Source of the DNA: CAWEQO01 sp963811225
Lineage (GTDB): Bacteria > Chloroflexota > Anaerolineae > Anaerolineales > Anaerolineaceae
Assembly (NCBI GenBank): GCA_963811225.1
Contig: CAWEQO010000018.1
Location: forward strand, 62,001 to 126,000
Reading direction: 5' to 3'
Length of the DNA: 64,000 bases
The position numbers and the translations under genes are program-made. Below are positions 1-8,747 of this stretch, piece by piece. The stretch's first letter is position 1. Every line of letters starts with the position of its first letter. The notes under the pieces were generated by a model that saw only the letters and a program-made list of their open reading frames with translations, ran no database searches and had not been told where the DNA came from.

Positions 1-1
1 G

Positions 2-904
2 TACGAGGAGTACATGCAGCGACATATCTTCGATCCGCTAGAAATGTATCACAGCTATACGAAACAAGCCAGGGCGCAGCGAGATGGTCTGGCAGCGGGC
101 CATCGATTCTGGTTCTGGTATCCCTTCGCCGCGCCGAATATAGAGCCTCCGCGCGGATCGCTGCCATCGGGCCAGCTTATCGCTAGCGCCGAGGACATGG
201 CTCACTACCTGATCGCCCAGCTGAATGGCGGCTGCTACAGCAGCGCCCAGGTCCTCTCCACAGCGGGGGTGGCCGAGATGCACCGCCCTGCCGCAGCTGT
301 TGAAATGCTGGGCTGGACTTCGCATTACACCATGGGCTGGTACCACGAAGAACACGATCGGATGCGCATCCTCTGGCATACCGGCTTCGTGCCAGACTTT
401 GCTGCATACATGGCGCTGCTTCCCGAGCAGAAGATTGGAGCGATCCTGCTTTTCAACGCCGACCACTTTATGATGAATCCAGTGATGACGGAAGTAGGGC
501 ACGGCCTGATGACCCGGGTAGCAGGCCGCCCACCGCTGCCGGCCTTGTTAGGACTCAGCTTCGTCAAAGTTGTCCCCTGGGCCACGCGCGCCTTGCTGCT
601 CATCCCGCTGCTGCAAATCATCGGCGCCGCCGTCACACTGCGGAAGCTGCGCCGCTGGAGGGAGGATCCGCAGCAGCGCCCGAGCCACAGTCGCCTGTGG
701 TTGCAGTATATTCTGCTTCCGCTCATCCCCAACCTGGCGCTGGCGGCTGTCCCGGTAATTTTGCAGGTGCGCAAGATGCTTGGATTTCTGCTGCTGTTCT
801 TCCCCGATTTTTCCTGGGTTGCCCTGCTCGGTGGCGGCTTCGCCGGGGTCTGGAGCCTCCTGCGCACCGGACTTATTTTAAGGAATGGCCGAAAGGCGAA
901 CTAA
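2..904 (+). CDS. Serine hydrolase, beta-lactamase family (class C / penicillin-binding type), 5' truncated
   Basis: The open frame runs into the left edge, so only the C-terminal ~300 residues are seen. The retained part has features of the beta-lactamase/esterase superfamily after the catalytic SxxK region: a PxxGSLPSGQLIASAEDMAHYL-like segment, where a Ser-containing strand precedes the helix, and an HTGFVPDFAAYMALLPEQ stretch that resembles the KTG/HTG motif strand. The last ~110 residues contain three or four hydrophobic segments, so the enzyme is probably membrane-anchored with its catalytic domain outside. The next gene follows after a Shine-Dalgarno sequence that starts at the stop codon, suggesting co-transcription with the M28 peptidase. 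The catalytic SxxK lies upstream of the window. The family call is fairly safe; the substrate is unknown. Confidence 0.7.
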   Translation, partial: YEEYMQRHIFDPLEMYHSYTKQARAQRDGLAAGHRFWFWYPFAAPNIEPPRGSLPSGQLIASAEDMAHYLIAQLNGGCYSSAQVLSTAGVAEMHRPAAAVEMLGWTSHYTMGWYHEEHDRMRILWHTGFVPDFAAYMALLPEQKIGAILLFNADHFMMNPVMTEVGHGLMTRVAGRPPLPALLGLSFVKVVPWATRALLLIPLLQIIGAAVTLRKLRRWREDPQQRPSHSRLWLQYILLPLIPNLALAAVPVILQVRKMLGFLLLFFPDFSWVALLGGGFAGVWSLLRTGLILRNGRKAN

Positions 905-917
905 AAGGAGAATCCTC

Positions 918-2189
918 ATGTTAGAGACCATTTCCCAATCGGACGCCGAGTATGCCTGTGACCTCGTGAGCAGGATTTGCGCCGAGGTGGGACCCGGTTT
1001 TTCCGGCAGCCCGCAGGAGCGGGAACGGGCAGAGGTTCTCAAAAAGGAACTAGAGGCGTATCTGGGACTTGAGAATGTTGCTGTGGAAGAATTCCCGGTT
1101 GCTTCGGGCGCCTTCAAAGATTCGCAGGTGCTGAGCGGCATACTGCTGCTACTCGCTGCCGGATTGAACCTATCCACCGGCCGGCTCTCGAGTGTCGCAC
1201 CATGGATCACGGCTGCGGCTGCACTCCTGATCGCAGCCATCCCGGTGTCGATGCTGATCTTCCAGTTCAGCCTCGGCTACGAACTAACCGATCAATTCTT
1301 CCCTAAGAAGCGTTCGGTCAACGTGATCGGCGCACTGTGCCGGCCCGAAACACAGACGGTCAAGCGGCTGCTGCTGATTGGCGGCCATCATGACAGCGCT
1401 ATGGAAAACACCTGGCTGCGTTATCTCGGCTACGGATTCTTCTTCGCATCTACCACCATGTTCATCGGCATTGTCATGATGCTTGTGATGAGTATGATCC
1501 AGTTGGCAGGCGTGGTCACCGGGAATGGAAATCTGGTTTCAATCGGCACGCTAAAATGAGGCTTTCTGGTCTATCCTATCCTGCCGGCTGCTGGCTTTGT
1601 CCTATTCTTCCATCATGGCAGGAAAAATGGTGGAATTGTGCCAGGCGCAGTCGATAACCTGGCGGCTAGCGCGATTGCCGTGGCGATGTGCCGGTTCTTG
1701 GTAAGAAACCCCGCCTATCTTCCAGTGGATACGGAAATCCGGTTCGTGTCCTTCGGCAGCGAGGAAGTTGGGCTGCGTGGATCGCGGCGTTACGTCGAGC
1801 TGCACTTGGACGAGCTGAAACGCATGGATGCTCGACTGCTCAATTACGAGATGGTCGCCTATCCGGAAATCACCATCCTAACTTCCGATATGAATGGAGT
1901 CGTGAAGAATTCCCCCGAAATGGTGGACAGCCTGATTGCCGCAGCCATACGTGCAGGAGTTCCCTATAAAGTTGCGCCCGCCTCCTACGGCACCGCGACC
2001 GACGCGACACCGTTTAGCAAGGCAGGCCTCAAAGCCGCCACCCTGCTGCCCTTTAAGATGCCCCAACAAATGGTGGCCTTCTATCATCAGCGATGGGACG
2101 GGCCAGAAAACCTGACCAGCGAATCGCTGCTCAACGTGTTAAAACTCACGTTTGAATGGATCTGCGGGTACTCTTCTCCTATCGTATAA
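918..2189 (+). pseudogene. M28-family zinc aminopeptidase, interrupted by one in-frame TGA
   Basis: The start is ATG 918, preceded by AAAGGAG at 904-910. The frame stays open to 2189 except for a single TGA at 1557-1559; both halves are in the same frame, so this is a nonsense codon and not an indel. The M28 metal-ligand motifs are split across the stop: GGHHDS before it, then GAVDNLA, FGSEEVGLRGS, NYEMVA and YHQRWD after it, so every motif needed for a two-zinc peptidase survives. Two hydrophobic segments in the first half (about residues 70-120) and another just before the stop suggest a membrane-embedded peptidase. A TGG-to-TGA change (Trp) is the simplest explanation. Readthrough, true gene loss or a base-call error cannot be separated here. 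GTG 1638 could start a C-terminal fragment, but that fragment would lack the first zinc ligand. Confidence 0.75.
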
Positions 2190-2535
2190 GATCTCCGCAA
2201 TCCCTCCTCCGTTCGTTGACAATTCCTCCACAGTCGCCTGGCATACCTTCGGGACAACTCTCAGCGTCGGGAGGGATGCCAGGGGCTCACATTCAACGAG
2301 GAGGTTTTATAGGTTCGGACGGATGATCACCCGCGTTTTGTCTGCGGTCGTTTTGGTCACGATTCTCGCCGCACTCGACGGTATGGTCTATAACGCCATT
2401 GTAATCCAGGGCGTGGCACTTAGATGAAGCCGAGAGCGAGCCTGGACAGGGTACAATCATCACGTTTATGCATAAAGGAACAACATGATAACGAAAGTGA
2501 ATTCTGGCCGTCGAAGGACGGTTAAGGAGGACAAG
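2190..2535. other. Intergenic region without a supported gene
   Basis: About 345 bases separate the M28 gene from the arsC-like gene. A short hydrophobic frame begins at ATG 2323 (34 residues, one possible membrane segment), but its nearest Shine-Dalgarno-like sequence (GAGGAGG, 2299-2305) is too far upstream, so I do not call it. I see no clear terminator or promoter. Confidence 0.4.
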
Positions 2536-2982
2536 ATGATCGATTCCCATCCACAATCTCGAAAGAAAGTTCTCGTCCTATGCACCGGCAACTCCTGCCG
2601 CTCGCAAATGGCGGAAGCCCTGATCAACGACTTCCTGGGTGACCGCTGGCAAGCTTACAGCGCCGGCACGCAACCATCCGGGTATGTGCACCCGCTGGCA
2701 ATCCGGGCGCTGGAGGAGCTGGGAATCCAGCACCAGGGTGAATCGAAATCCGTCGAGGCGTTTTACGGCCAGGATTTTGACGTCGTGATCACGGTATGTG
2801 ATGACGCCGCCGAGAACTGTCCGGTCTGGCTGGGCAAAGGCAAGCGGGCGCACATCGGCTTCCCAGACCCAGCCAAGGCGGTGGGCAGCGAGGCGGAGAA
2901 GCTGGCAGCGTTCCGGCAGGTGCGTGACGATATCCGCGCCAGGATATTGGATTACCTGGCAGCACTTAACAAAGGGAAATAG
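2536..2982 (+). CDS. arsC: Arsenate reductase, thioredoxin-coupled ArsC (low-molecular-weight phosphatase fold)
   Basis: The product is a 148-residue cytoplasmic protein. It begins with the phosphate-binding loop CTGNSCRS (Cys16, Arg22) of the low-molecular-weight tyrosine phosphatase fold. Two further cysteines, Cys88 and Cys95 in TVCDDAAENCPVW, are placed like the resolving pair of thioredoxin-coupled arsenate reductases. A FPDP motif near Asp111 supplies the usual acid. These features favour arsenate reduction over protein-tyrosine phosphatase activity, since the phosphatases lack the second cysteine pair. ATG 2536 was chosen over an upstream ATG because AAGGAGG (2524-2530) precedes it at normal spacing. 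No arsR, arsB or acr3 gene is adjacent, so arsenic detoxification is inferred from the protein alone. Confidence 0.88.
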   Translation: MIDSHPQSRKKVLVLCTGNSCRSQMAEALINDFLGDRWQAYSAGTQPSGYVHPLAIRALEELGIQHQGESKSVEAFYGQDFDVVITVCDDAAENCPVWLGKGKRAHIGFPDPAKAVGSEAEKLAAFRQVRDDIRARILDYLAALNKGK

Positions 2983-3013
2983 TTTTTCGAGTAGATTTTC
3001 TAATAGAATCAGG

Positions 3014-3102
3014 TAGGTATACCTATTCTTTTTTGTTTGAAAGTATAATAAAATTTTCATAAGGTTTATACCAACCATTTGTAGTACGAAGTAAATTTAC
3101 TT
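3014..3102 (+). promoter_or_regulatory. AT-rich upstream region with two perfect palindromes
   Basis: This AT-rich stretch lies between arsC and the polymer locus. It contains a 12-bp perfect palindrome (3014-3025) followed by a run of T, possibly a weak terminator for arsC. It also contains a TATAAT at 3044-3049 without a convincing -35 box and a 14-bp perfect palindrome, AAGTAAATTTACTT (3089-3102), 28 bases before the next ATG. The second palindrome is a candidate operator for the downstream operon. The roles are inferred. Confidence 0.35.
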
Positions 3103-3129
3103 TTGTGGCGTTTTATTACAGGAGCGTGT

Positions 3130-4299
3130 ATGGCACTGCTACTCATTGTTGACGACAACTCCAGCACATTAGACCTGCTCGAGATCCTATTTGAAAAAGA
3201 TGGTTATCAAGTGATTAAGGCGGATGGGGGACACGGCGCTCTTGCGCTGGCACGCAAGTATAAACCACAATTAATTCTTCTTGACCTGATGATGCCGGAT
3301 ATGGACGGCATCGCTGTTTGTCGTGCTGTTCGTAGAGACCCGAGCATAAGGAAAACCCCCATTATGATGCTCACTGCAGCCCGCACCACCGACAAAAAGC
3401 AGGAAATCTTGGAATGCGGTGCGGATGAGTATGTCGCGAAGCCGGCAAATCCTGCCGAACTGCGTGAGAAGGTTGCAAAATTACTGGAGAAAACATCCAA
3501 AGCGCCTGCCCCAAAGCCGCCCAGCAATGACCAGAAGGTTATTGCGGTAATCGGCACGACCGGCGGCTCAGGGACCACCACCGTTGCGATTAATCTGGCG
3601 GCAAGTTTTGCCAAAGCGGACCCTGACACCATCCTGGCGGAGCTCATTCCCGGCTCTGAAAGTGTTGCCTGGCAGCTCGGCCTCGCTGCTGACCAGCAAT
3701 CTGCAAGTTCATACCGCCAATCGTTTGAAGACCAATTTTCGAAAGACTCGCTTACCAGCATACAGAAGCACACCTGCGGGTTGGACGTCTTAACCTTGCC
3801 GCAAAACGGCCTTGCATCCGCCAACGAGTTCGATGAATCCGGCGAGCAGGTGCAGCGGATCGTTCAGGAGCTTTCCAGAAGTTACCGCCGGATAATTCTA
3901 GACCTTGGGCGGGGGCTCAACTTCCGGATGCAGGCAGCCTTGCCCTACATAACCGACTATGTGATCGTTGTGCGAGCCAATTCGCTGGCGCTGCCGTATT
4001 CCATCGAGCAGATCAAGCTGCTGACTCAGAAGGGTGTGTCTTGGAATCAGATTCACATCGTGCTCGTTTCCTTTGGCACACAGCCTTACTTTTTAGATTT
4101 GGAAAAAAGCAAGCAGGTGCTGCAAACCGGAGGGATTCAGAATAACGTGTTGATGTACCTCCCGGCCATGCGCCAATTGGTTTACCTTGCTAATGAACAG
4201 TGCATGCCCATGGTGATGCTGTACCCAGAAGGACAAAAACTCAATCGTTATTTTCAGGAAGCGATAAAACGGCTGAGTGTGGAAGAAAAGTCCGCATAA
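3130..4299 (+). CDS. Response-regulator receiver domain fused to a CpaE/MinD-like P-loop domain
   Basis: The 389-residue product has an N-terminal receiver domain (about 1-118) with the acidic pair Asp8-Asp9, phospho-acceptor Asp52 in LILLDLMMPD, Thr82 and Lys104, so it should be phosphorylatable. A Pro-rich linker leads to a SIMIBI-type domain whose P-loop, GTTGGSGTTT (142-151), is the deviant form seen in CpaE-like proteins, where the usual Walker Lys is missing. CpaE proteins localise pilus or secretion machinery. Here the gene heads a locus with a BcsB-like protein and poly-gamma-glutamate synthase, so it may position or switch that exporter. ATG 3130 is preferred because AGGAG (3120-3124) precedes it; an upstream ATG at 3103 has none. 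No cognate histidine kinase is in view. Confidence 0.8.
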   Translation: MALLLIVDDNSSTLDLLEILFEKDGYQVIKADGGHGALALARKYKPQLILLDLMMPDMDGIAVCRAVRRDPSIRKTPIMMLTAARTTDKKQEILECGADEYVAKPANPAELREKVAKLLEKTSKAPAPKPPSNDQKVIAVIGTTGGSGTTTVAINLAASFAKADPDTILAELIPGSESVAWQLGLAADQQSASSYRQSFEDQFSKDSLTSIQKHTCGLDVLTLPQNGLASANEFDESGEQVQRIVQELSRSYRRIILDLGRGLNFRMQAALPYITDYVIVVRANSLALPYSIEQIKLLTQKGVSWNQIHIVLVSFGTQPYFLDLEKSKQVLQTGGIQNNVLMYLPAMRQLVYLANEQCMPMVMLYPEGQKLNRYFQEAIKRLSVEEKSA

Positions 4300-4318
4300 G
4301 CCTAGAAAGGCAACCTGC

Positions 4319-6462
4319 TTGAAAGCCCTTATTGCGATCAAACCTCCACTGGTTTTCCTGCTTGCCTTGCTACTGCTGGTTAGCCTGCCACAATCGGTAA
4401 ACGCAGAACCAACACCCCCCCTCTTCATGCAGATTCCATTGGGGTGGTTGGTTGATTCCCAACCTTTGCATCTGACCGATCTGGCTAACTCGATTGAAGT
4501 CGATATTCCCACCAGCAAATCGTGGCGCCTGGCTGGTGACGCATCATTTCTGGTTAAAGCATCTTATCCGGACGCGCTCGATGCTCAGAAATCGGCGCTG
4601 GTCTTTTCGATCAACGATACGCCAGTCGCTTCGCTACCAATCTTTGAGCTGAAAGCAGCCGGGACTATGGTGACCCTGCCCGCAGTTCGTTTTGGCCCGA
4701 AAAGCAACCGGTTGACCATACGCGCTCATCTCTATCTGAAAACTGATCCACCGCAAGCGGGCTGCCGCGACTTGAGCAATCCGTCGCGCTGGATTGAAAT
4801 TTCTCCTGAGAGCGAGCTGCAGCTGAGCTTCAATCGCCATGACTCTACATACACGCTGAAAGATTTTCCCGCGCCATTCCAGGGGGTTGATTTCACGGAA
4901 AGTGGCTTCAGCGAGATACCAACGACTTTCGTCTTGCCCGACCAGCCCTCCCTAGGTGACCTGCGTTCTCTGACAGCGGCAGCATTTGCCTTTGGCCGCA
5001 CAATGCCTGAGCATGATTCCTGGCCGCTTGAAGTGAGATCCCGCTCCCAGCTCTATGAGAACCCACCTGCAGGCGCGAACTTGGTATTTCTTGGGGGGTC
5101 GCAGCAGGGCCTGCTGGACCTCAACCTTGCCGGTGCAGATGCTGTGACCCTCGTGCGATCGCCTTTCAATCCGCAGCGGACAGCCCTGGTCTTGTCGGAT
5201 GCCAATCCTAATGATGGCTCGCGCCCGGAGATGGCCCTGGCAGACCAAAACCGCCGGTTCGAGCTGGCCGGTTCTTCGGTCGTCCTGCCGCAAACCCCTC
5301 TGCAGACGTCAAAAGATTCGCCTTTGCCGGAAAAGCTTTCGTTTGAAAATCTGGGTTACCTTTCTCGTAAGGTAAAAGGCGCAGGCGTTCGCAGCCTGAT
5401 CTACCAACTGTACCTGCCTTATGACGTTCAGCTCACCTCCGCGAATTTAGATCTATCCCTCACTCATTCTGAAAACCTTACCGAAGGCCGGTCGCTGGCA
5501 ACCGTTTATCTCAACGGTGTTAATGTTGCCGGTATCTTGCTTAATGACCAGGACGAAGCCGGAGAGCTAACCGAGATCAATTTGCCGGTCAAGCATTTCC
5601 GTCCCGGCATTAATTATCTGCGCTTTACCTTCGACTTGCGCGTTCCGGCCGGGGCCTGTGCCTCGGATGAAAATTCTGTTTGGGCCACCGTTTCAAGCAC
5701 GTCCCTTCTAGATCTAAAAAACACCACCTCGACGCGCCTGCCTGCTTTGGACGACTTCCCGCAGCCATTTAATGGCGAAGATGGCGCAACTTTGATCCTG
5801 CCCGATCACCCTGATTCCGATATGCTCAACCGGGTCGTTCGCCTGGCCATCTTGATCGGACAATCCGCCCAATCAGGCGCTGCGCCTCCCAGCGTCGTGA
5901 CCGCTTCAACCTTCGATCCACTCGTTGATGGTGATCGGCACCTGGTATTGATCGGTACGCCACAGCAAAACCCGGCGCTAGGCCAGATCAACGCCGCTCT
6001 CCCGCAGCCGTTCGAGCAAGGCGGACAGCGGCTGGCGTCCGGTTACGCCATCAACAAGGCGGAACATATCGCTTCGACGGGCCTGCTTGAAATCTTTCGT
6101 TCCCCCTGGAAAGCCAATCGGCGCATCCTGGCCATCACTGGCGTCGATTCGCAAAGTTACCTGCGCGCATTCGACCAGCTGCTCGAATCTGGGGCAATTC
6201 TCCCACCCTGACCGGCAACGTGCTCGCCGTTTATCCAGGCAATGCTGCCGGTGACTTACAAGTACTGGCACGTTACGCACAAGACCCTGGCAACCTTCCG
6301 CTGGCCGGCTCGATTTTTCAGTCGATCGATCGGCCCGGGATCGGCGTATCCCTGGCGGCAATTGCCCTCGGTCTAGGGTTCTTGTTCCTGATCATTCTGG
6401 CGGTGCAATGGATTGGACGGCGGCAGGTAAACACACAAAAAAGTAAAACGGATATCCAATGA
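4319..6462 (+). CDS. BcsB-like cellulose-synthase regulatory subunit family protein, with a -1 frameshift near the C terminus
   Basis: BcsB proteins are periplasmic or extracytoplasmic carbohydrate-binding subunits anchored next to a membrane synthase. This protein has a signal peptide (first ~29 residues, ending SVNA), two long beta-rich halves with repeated LPDxP strands, and a flavodoxin-like insert pattern (NLVFLGG, HLVLIGTPQQN). The main frame stops at 6211 just after an ESGAILPP end. The adjacent frame continues with SPTLTGNVLAVYPG and a single transmembrane helix to 6462, the expected BcsB C-terminal anchor. The frames join if one G is restored to the GGGG run at 6191-6194. The start is TTG 4319, with AGAAAGG at 4304-4310; the earlier GTG 4277 lies inside the previous gene and gives a poor signal peptide. 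No BcsA is present, so its partner may be the Pgs proteins or lie elsewhere. Confidence 0.72.
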
Positions 6463-7421
6463 AATCATCTACTTCGACCAAACCCGAGATTGTAAACAAC
6501 CTGAAAAGAGGATTCAAATGGCTGTATCTGGTGTTTGCACTGGTCATTGCCGAGGTCGTCGTGATCGCGCAAGTGAACAACCCGCGCACGATGCCAATCT
6601 TTCTTTTCTTGCTGATCTTGTTGCTTGGTTTGAGCCTGGAACTCGGCCGGCTGCGGGCCCTGCTGGCCTGGCTTGTGGCGATGTTTGTCTGGACTGCTAT
6701 CAAGCGGTCGATCGGCGGTTGGACTGAAGAACTGTTGATCCCAAACTTGCTGGAGGTTACGCTTCTGTTGTCTATCGCCTGGATTGCGGGAACCTTTCGC
6801 GACCGGCAGGCCAGCTTCTGGAATGCGTACGCCGAAAAAGAGCTGCGCTTGCGGCCGGTTCAATTGGAAGATCAAGCCATTGGGCTGCTGGTTCCTTCAC
6901 TCGGGCGAATGCGCCTGGACGAAGAAGAAGAGCGGGCCTTCCGCTATCACCGCCCGTTATCTTTATTGCTGCTTCACTTGCAAACTTACTCCCATCAACC
7001 TTGGGAACCGCGTGATTTGCAGATGGTATTGAAGGCTGTAAGCGCTGCGTTGAAGGATGCTGCGCTCGACACCGACATCCCCTTCCTGGTCGAAAGCAAC
7101 CGCATGGGGCTGATCTTGCCTGAGACCGATTCCTTTGGAATCCAATCCGTTCTCGACCGATTGACCACCAACCTCCAAAACCTGCGTTTTGTGAAGGCAA
7201 CCGGTGAATCGATCCCGCTCGCCGGGCGGGCGCAGCTGCGCTACGGCTACGCAGTCTATCTTGGAGAATCATCCAGCCGACCTGATATGATGACTGCTGT
7301 GCTGGAATCGCTTCATCACAGCATCGAAGCGAATCAAGGGCCCGTTTTTCAGAACCTGTTTATTGAGTACAAGTTGCTGGGGAATCTACCTGACAATCAG
7401 CCATCGATGCAAAGCGCATAA
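6459..7421 (+). CDS. Membrane protein with a degenerate GGDEF-like cytoplasmic domain
   Basis: The 320-residue protein overlaps the BcsB-like frame by ATGA. The N-terminal ~120 residues hold about four transmembrane helices. The C-terminal part starts with RAFRYHRPLSLLLLHL, which closely resembles the start of GGDEF diguanylate cyclase domains (RxxRPLSLLxLDID), and later has a PFLVESNRMGLILPETD stretch matching the strand order of that fold. The GG(D/E)EF signature is absent, so cyclase activity is not expected; a c-di-GMP sensing or purely structural role is possible. The position between a BcsB-like gene and pgsB suggests that it regulates or assembles the polymer exporter. The fold call rests on pattern similarity only. 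Confidence 0.6.
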   Translation: MKSSTSTKPEIVNNLKRGFKWLYLVFALVIAEVVVIAQVNNPRTMPIFLFLLILLLGLSLELGRLRALLAWLVAMFVWTAIKRSIGGWTEELLIPNLLEVTLLLSIAWIAGTFRDRQASFWNAYAEKELRLRPVQLEDQAIGLLVPSLGRMRLDEEEERAFRYHRPLSLLLLHLQTYSHQPWEPRDLQMVLKAVSAALKDAALDTDIPFLVESNRMGLILPETDSFGIQSVLDRLTTNLQNLRFVKATGESIPLAGRAQLRYGYAVYLGESSSRPDMMTAVLESLHHSIEANQGPVFQNLFIEYKLLGNLPDNQPSMQSA

Positions 7422-7441
7422 AAGATAAGGGATGGCAACGA

Positions 7442-8746
7442 ATGGTTAGTCTCATTATTTTGTGTATGGTCCTGGTGGGAATGGTCCTTATCTGGCATCA
7501 GGCCAGAGCGGAGCATGATCGGCGTCTGGAGAAGATCCGCATTCGCATGTTTGTCAATGGCATTCGCGGCAAGTCCACCGTCACCCGGCTGATCGCCGGA
7601 GTTTTACGAGAGAGCGGCCTGATAACGCTTGGCAAAACCACCGGTTCTGCCGCCATGATTTTGCTTCCGGATGGCTCTGAAATCCCGATTCAACGGCAGT
7701 CGGCGCCCACGATCATCGAACTGGTGGAGACGATTGACCGCTATACCGATGAGGATACCGATGCAATTGTTCTGGAGACGATGGCCCTGCGCCCGAATAA
7801 CCAGCGCGTCTCGCAGGACATGATGGTCAAGGCCAATATTACCGTGATCACGAATATCCGCGAGGATCATCAGGATGTGATGGGCGAAAGCTTAGAAGAG
7901 ATCGCCGATGTTCTCTCGCTCGCCATGCCAAAGAACGGCATCGTGATCACGTCCGAAAACCGCCTAGACCTCCGCGAACGACTACAGCGGAATGCAGAGG
8001 CGCGCGGCAGCCGGTTGGTCTATGCCGATCCGGCCTGGGTCACTGAGGAAGATATGAAAGGACTCACCTACCTGACCTTCCCCGAGAACCTGGCTACCGG
8101 GCTCGCGATTGCCGAACTGCTGGGCATTCCAAGGGACACAGCAATCAGGGGGATGCGCCACGCTCAACCCGATATTGGCGTGGTAAATGTCCAGCGCACC
8201 AACTGGTACGCCAAGGAGATCATTTGGGCGCCGCTGTTCGCGGTCAACGACCGGGAGAGTCTGGTGCTGAGCCTTGAGATGCTTACGCCATACTATCGAC
8301 CCGATGCGACCCGTATTGGTATTTTAAACAATCGTGAGGATCGCGGCAGGCGCGCGCTTGAGTTCGCCGATATCGCCGTTAACGATATCGAGATGGATTA
8401 TCTGGTTACTTTCGGCGCATACGAAAATCTAGTGACCGCTCGTCTGGTTAAACTGGGTTATCCCGCTGAACGGATTATCAACCTGGGCTTCAGCGCCAAC
8501 CCAACCCTCCAGCAGATCATCGACAAAATCTCCAGTTTAATCCATGGCGAGCAAGCCCTGCTGGTGGGCATGGTCAACATCCATACACCTCAGGCGGAAC
8601 TGATCATGGAGTACTTCCACTCGCTCCCTGATGCTCCAGATTACCTCAATGAAGAACTTACTCGCCAGCGCTACCGCCCGCGCAGTGAACGACTGAAGGC
8701 GCGAGTAGGCGCCCGCCTGGCCGAAATCCAAGAGGAGCTGATCTGA
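7442..8746 (+). CDS. pgsB: Poly-gamma-glutamate synthase subunit PgsB/CapB (Mur-ligase-like ATPase)
   Basis: PgsB/CapB is the ATP-dependent amide ligase that polymerises glutamate at the membrane. The 434-residue protein has an N-terminal membrane helix, then the P-loop NGIRGKSTVTR (about 39-49), followed by Mur-ligase-type motifs such as TTGSAAMILLPDG, an ETMALRPN segment and NIREDHQDVMG. Length and order match the PgsB family. It is followed immediately by PgsC and PgsA, the standard membrane partners, so the family assignment is strong. The polymer could be poly-gamma-glutamate or a related amide polymer; the sequence alone does not fix the substrate. The upstream TAAGGG is a modest ribosome-binding site for ATG 7442. 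Confidence 0.93.
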   Translation: MVSLIILCMVLVGMVLIWHQARAEHDRRLEKIRIRMFVNGIRGKSTVTRLIAGVLRESGLITLGKTTGSAAMILLPDGSEIPIQRQSAPTIIELVETIDRYTDEDTDAIVLETMALRPNNQRVSQDMMVKANITVITNIREDHQDVMGESLEEIADVLSLAMPKNGIVITSENRLDLRERLQRNAEARGSRLVYADPAWVTEEDMKGLTYLTFPENLATGLAIAELLGIPRDTAIRGMRHAQPDIGVVNVQRTNWYAKEIIWAPLFAVNDRESLVLSLEMLTPYYRPDATRIGILNNREDRGRRALEFADIAVNDIEMDYLVTFGAYENLVTARLVKLGYPAERIINLGFSANPTLQQIIDKISSLIHGEQALLVGMVNIHTPQAELIMEYFHSLPDAPDYLNEELTRQRYRPRSERLKARVGARLAEIQEELI

Positions 8747-8747
8747 G

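Noticed and set aside
1557..1559. Selenocysteine at the M28 TGA
   Set aside because: The position is not a known catalytic Cys/Sec site of M28 enzymes and I see no convincing SECIS-like stem just downstream; Trp is more likely.
2152..2427. 91-residue plus-strand frame after the M28 gene
   Set aside because: It overlaps the peptidase end, has no suitable ribosome-binding site and has no recognisable domain.
6459..7421. Active diguanylate cyclase
   Set aside because: The GG(D/E)EF signature is missing although the surrounding fold pattern remains.
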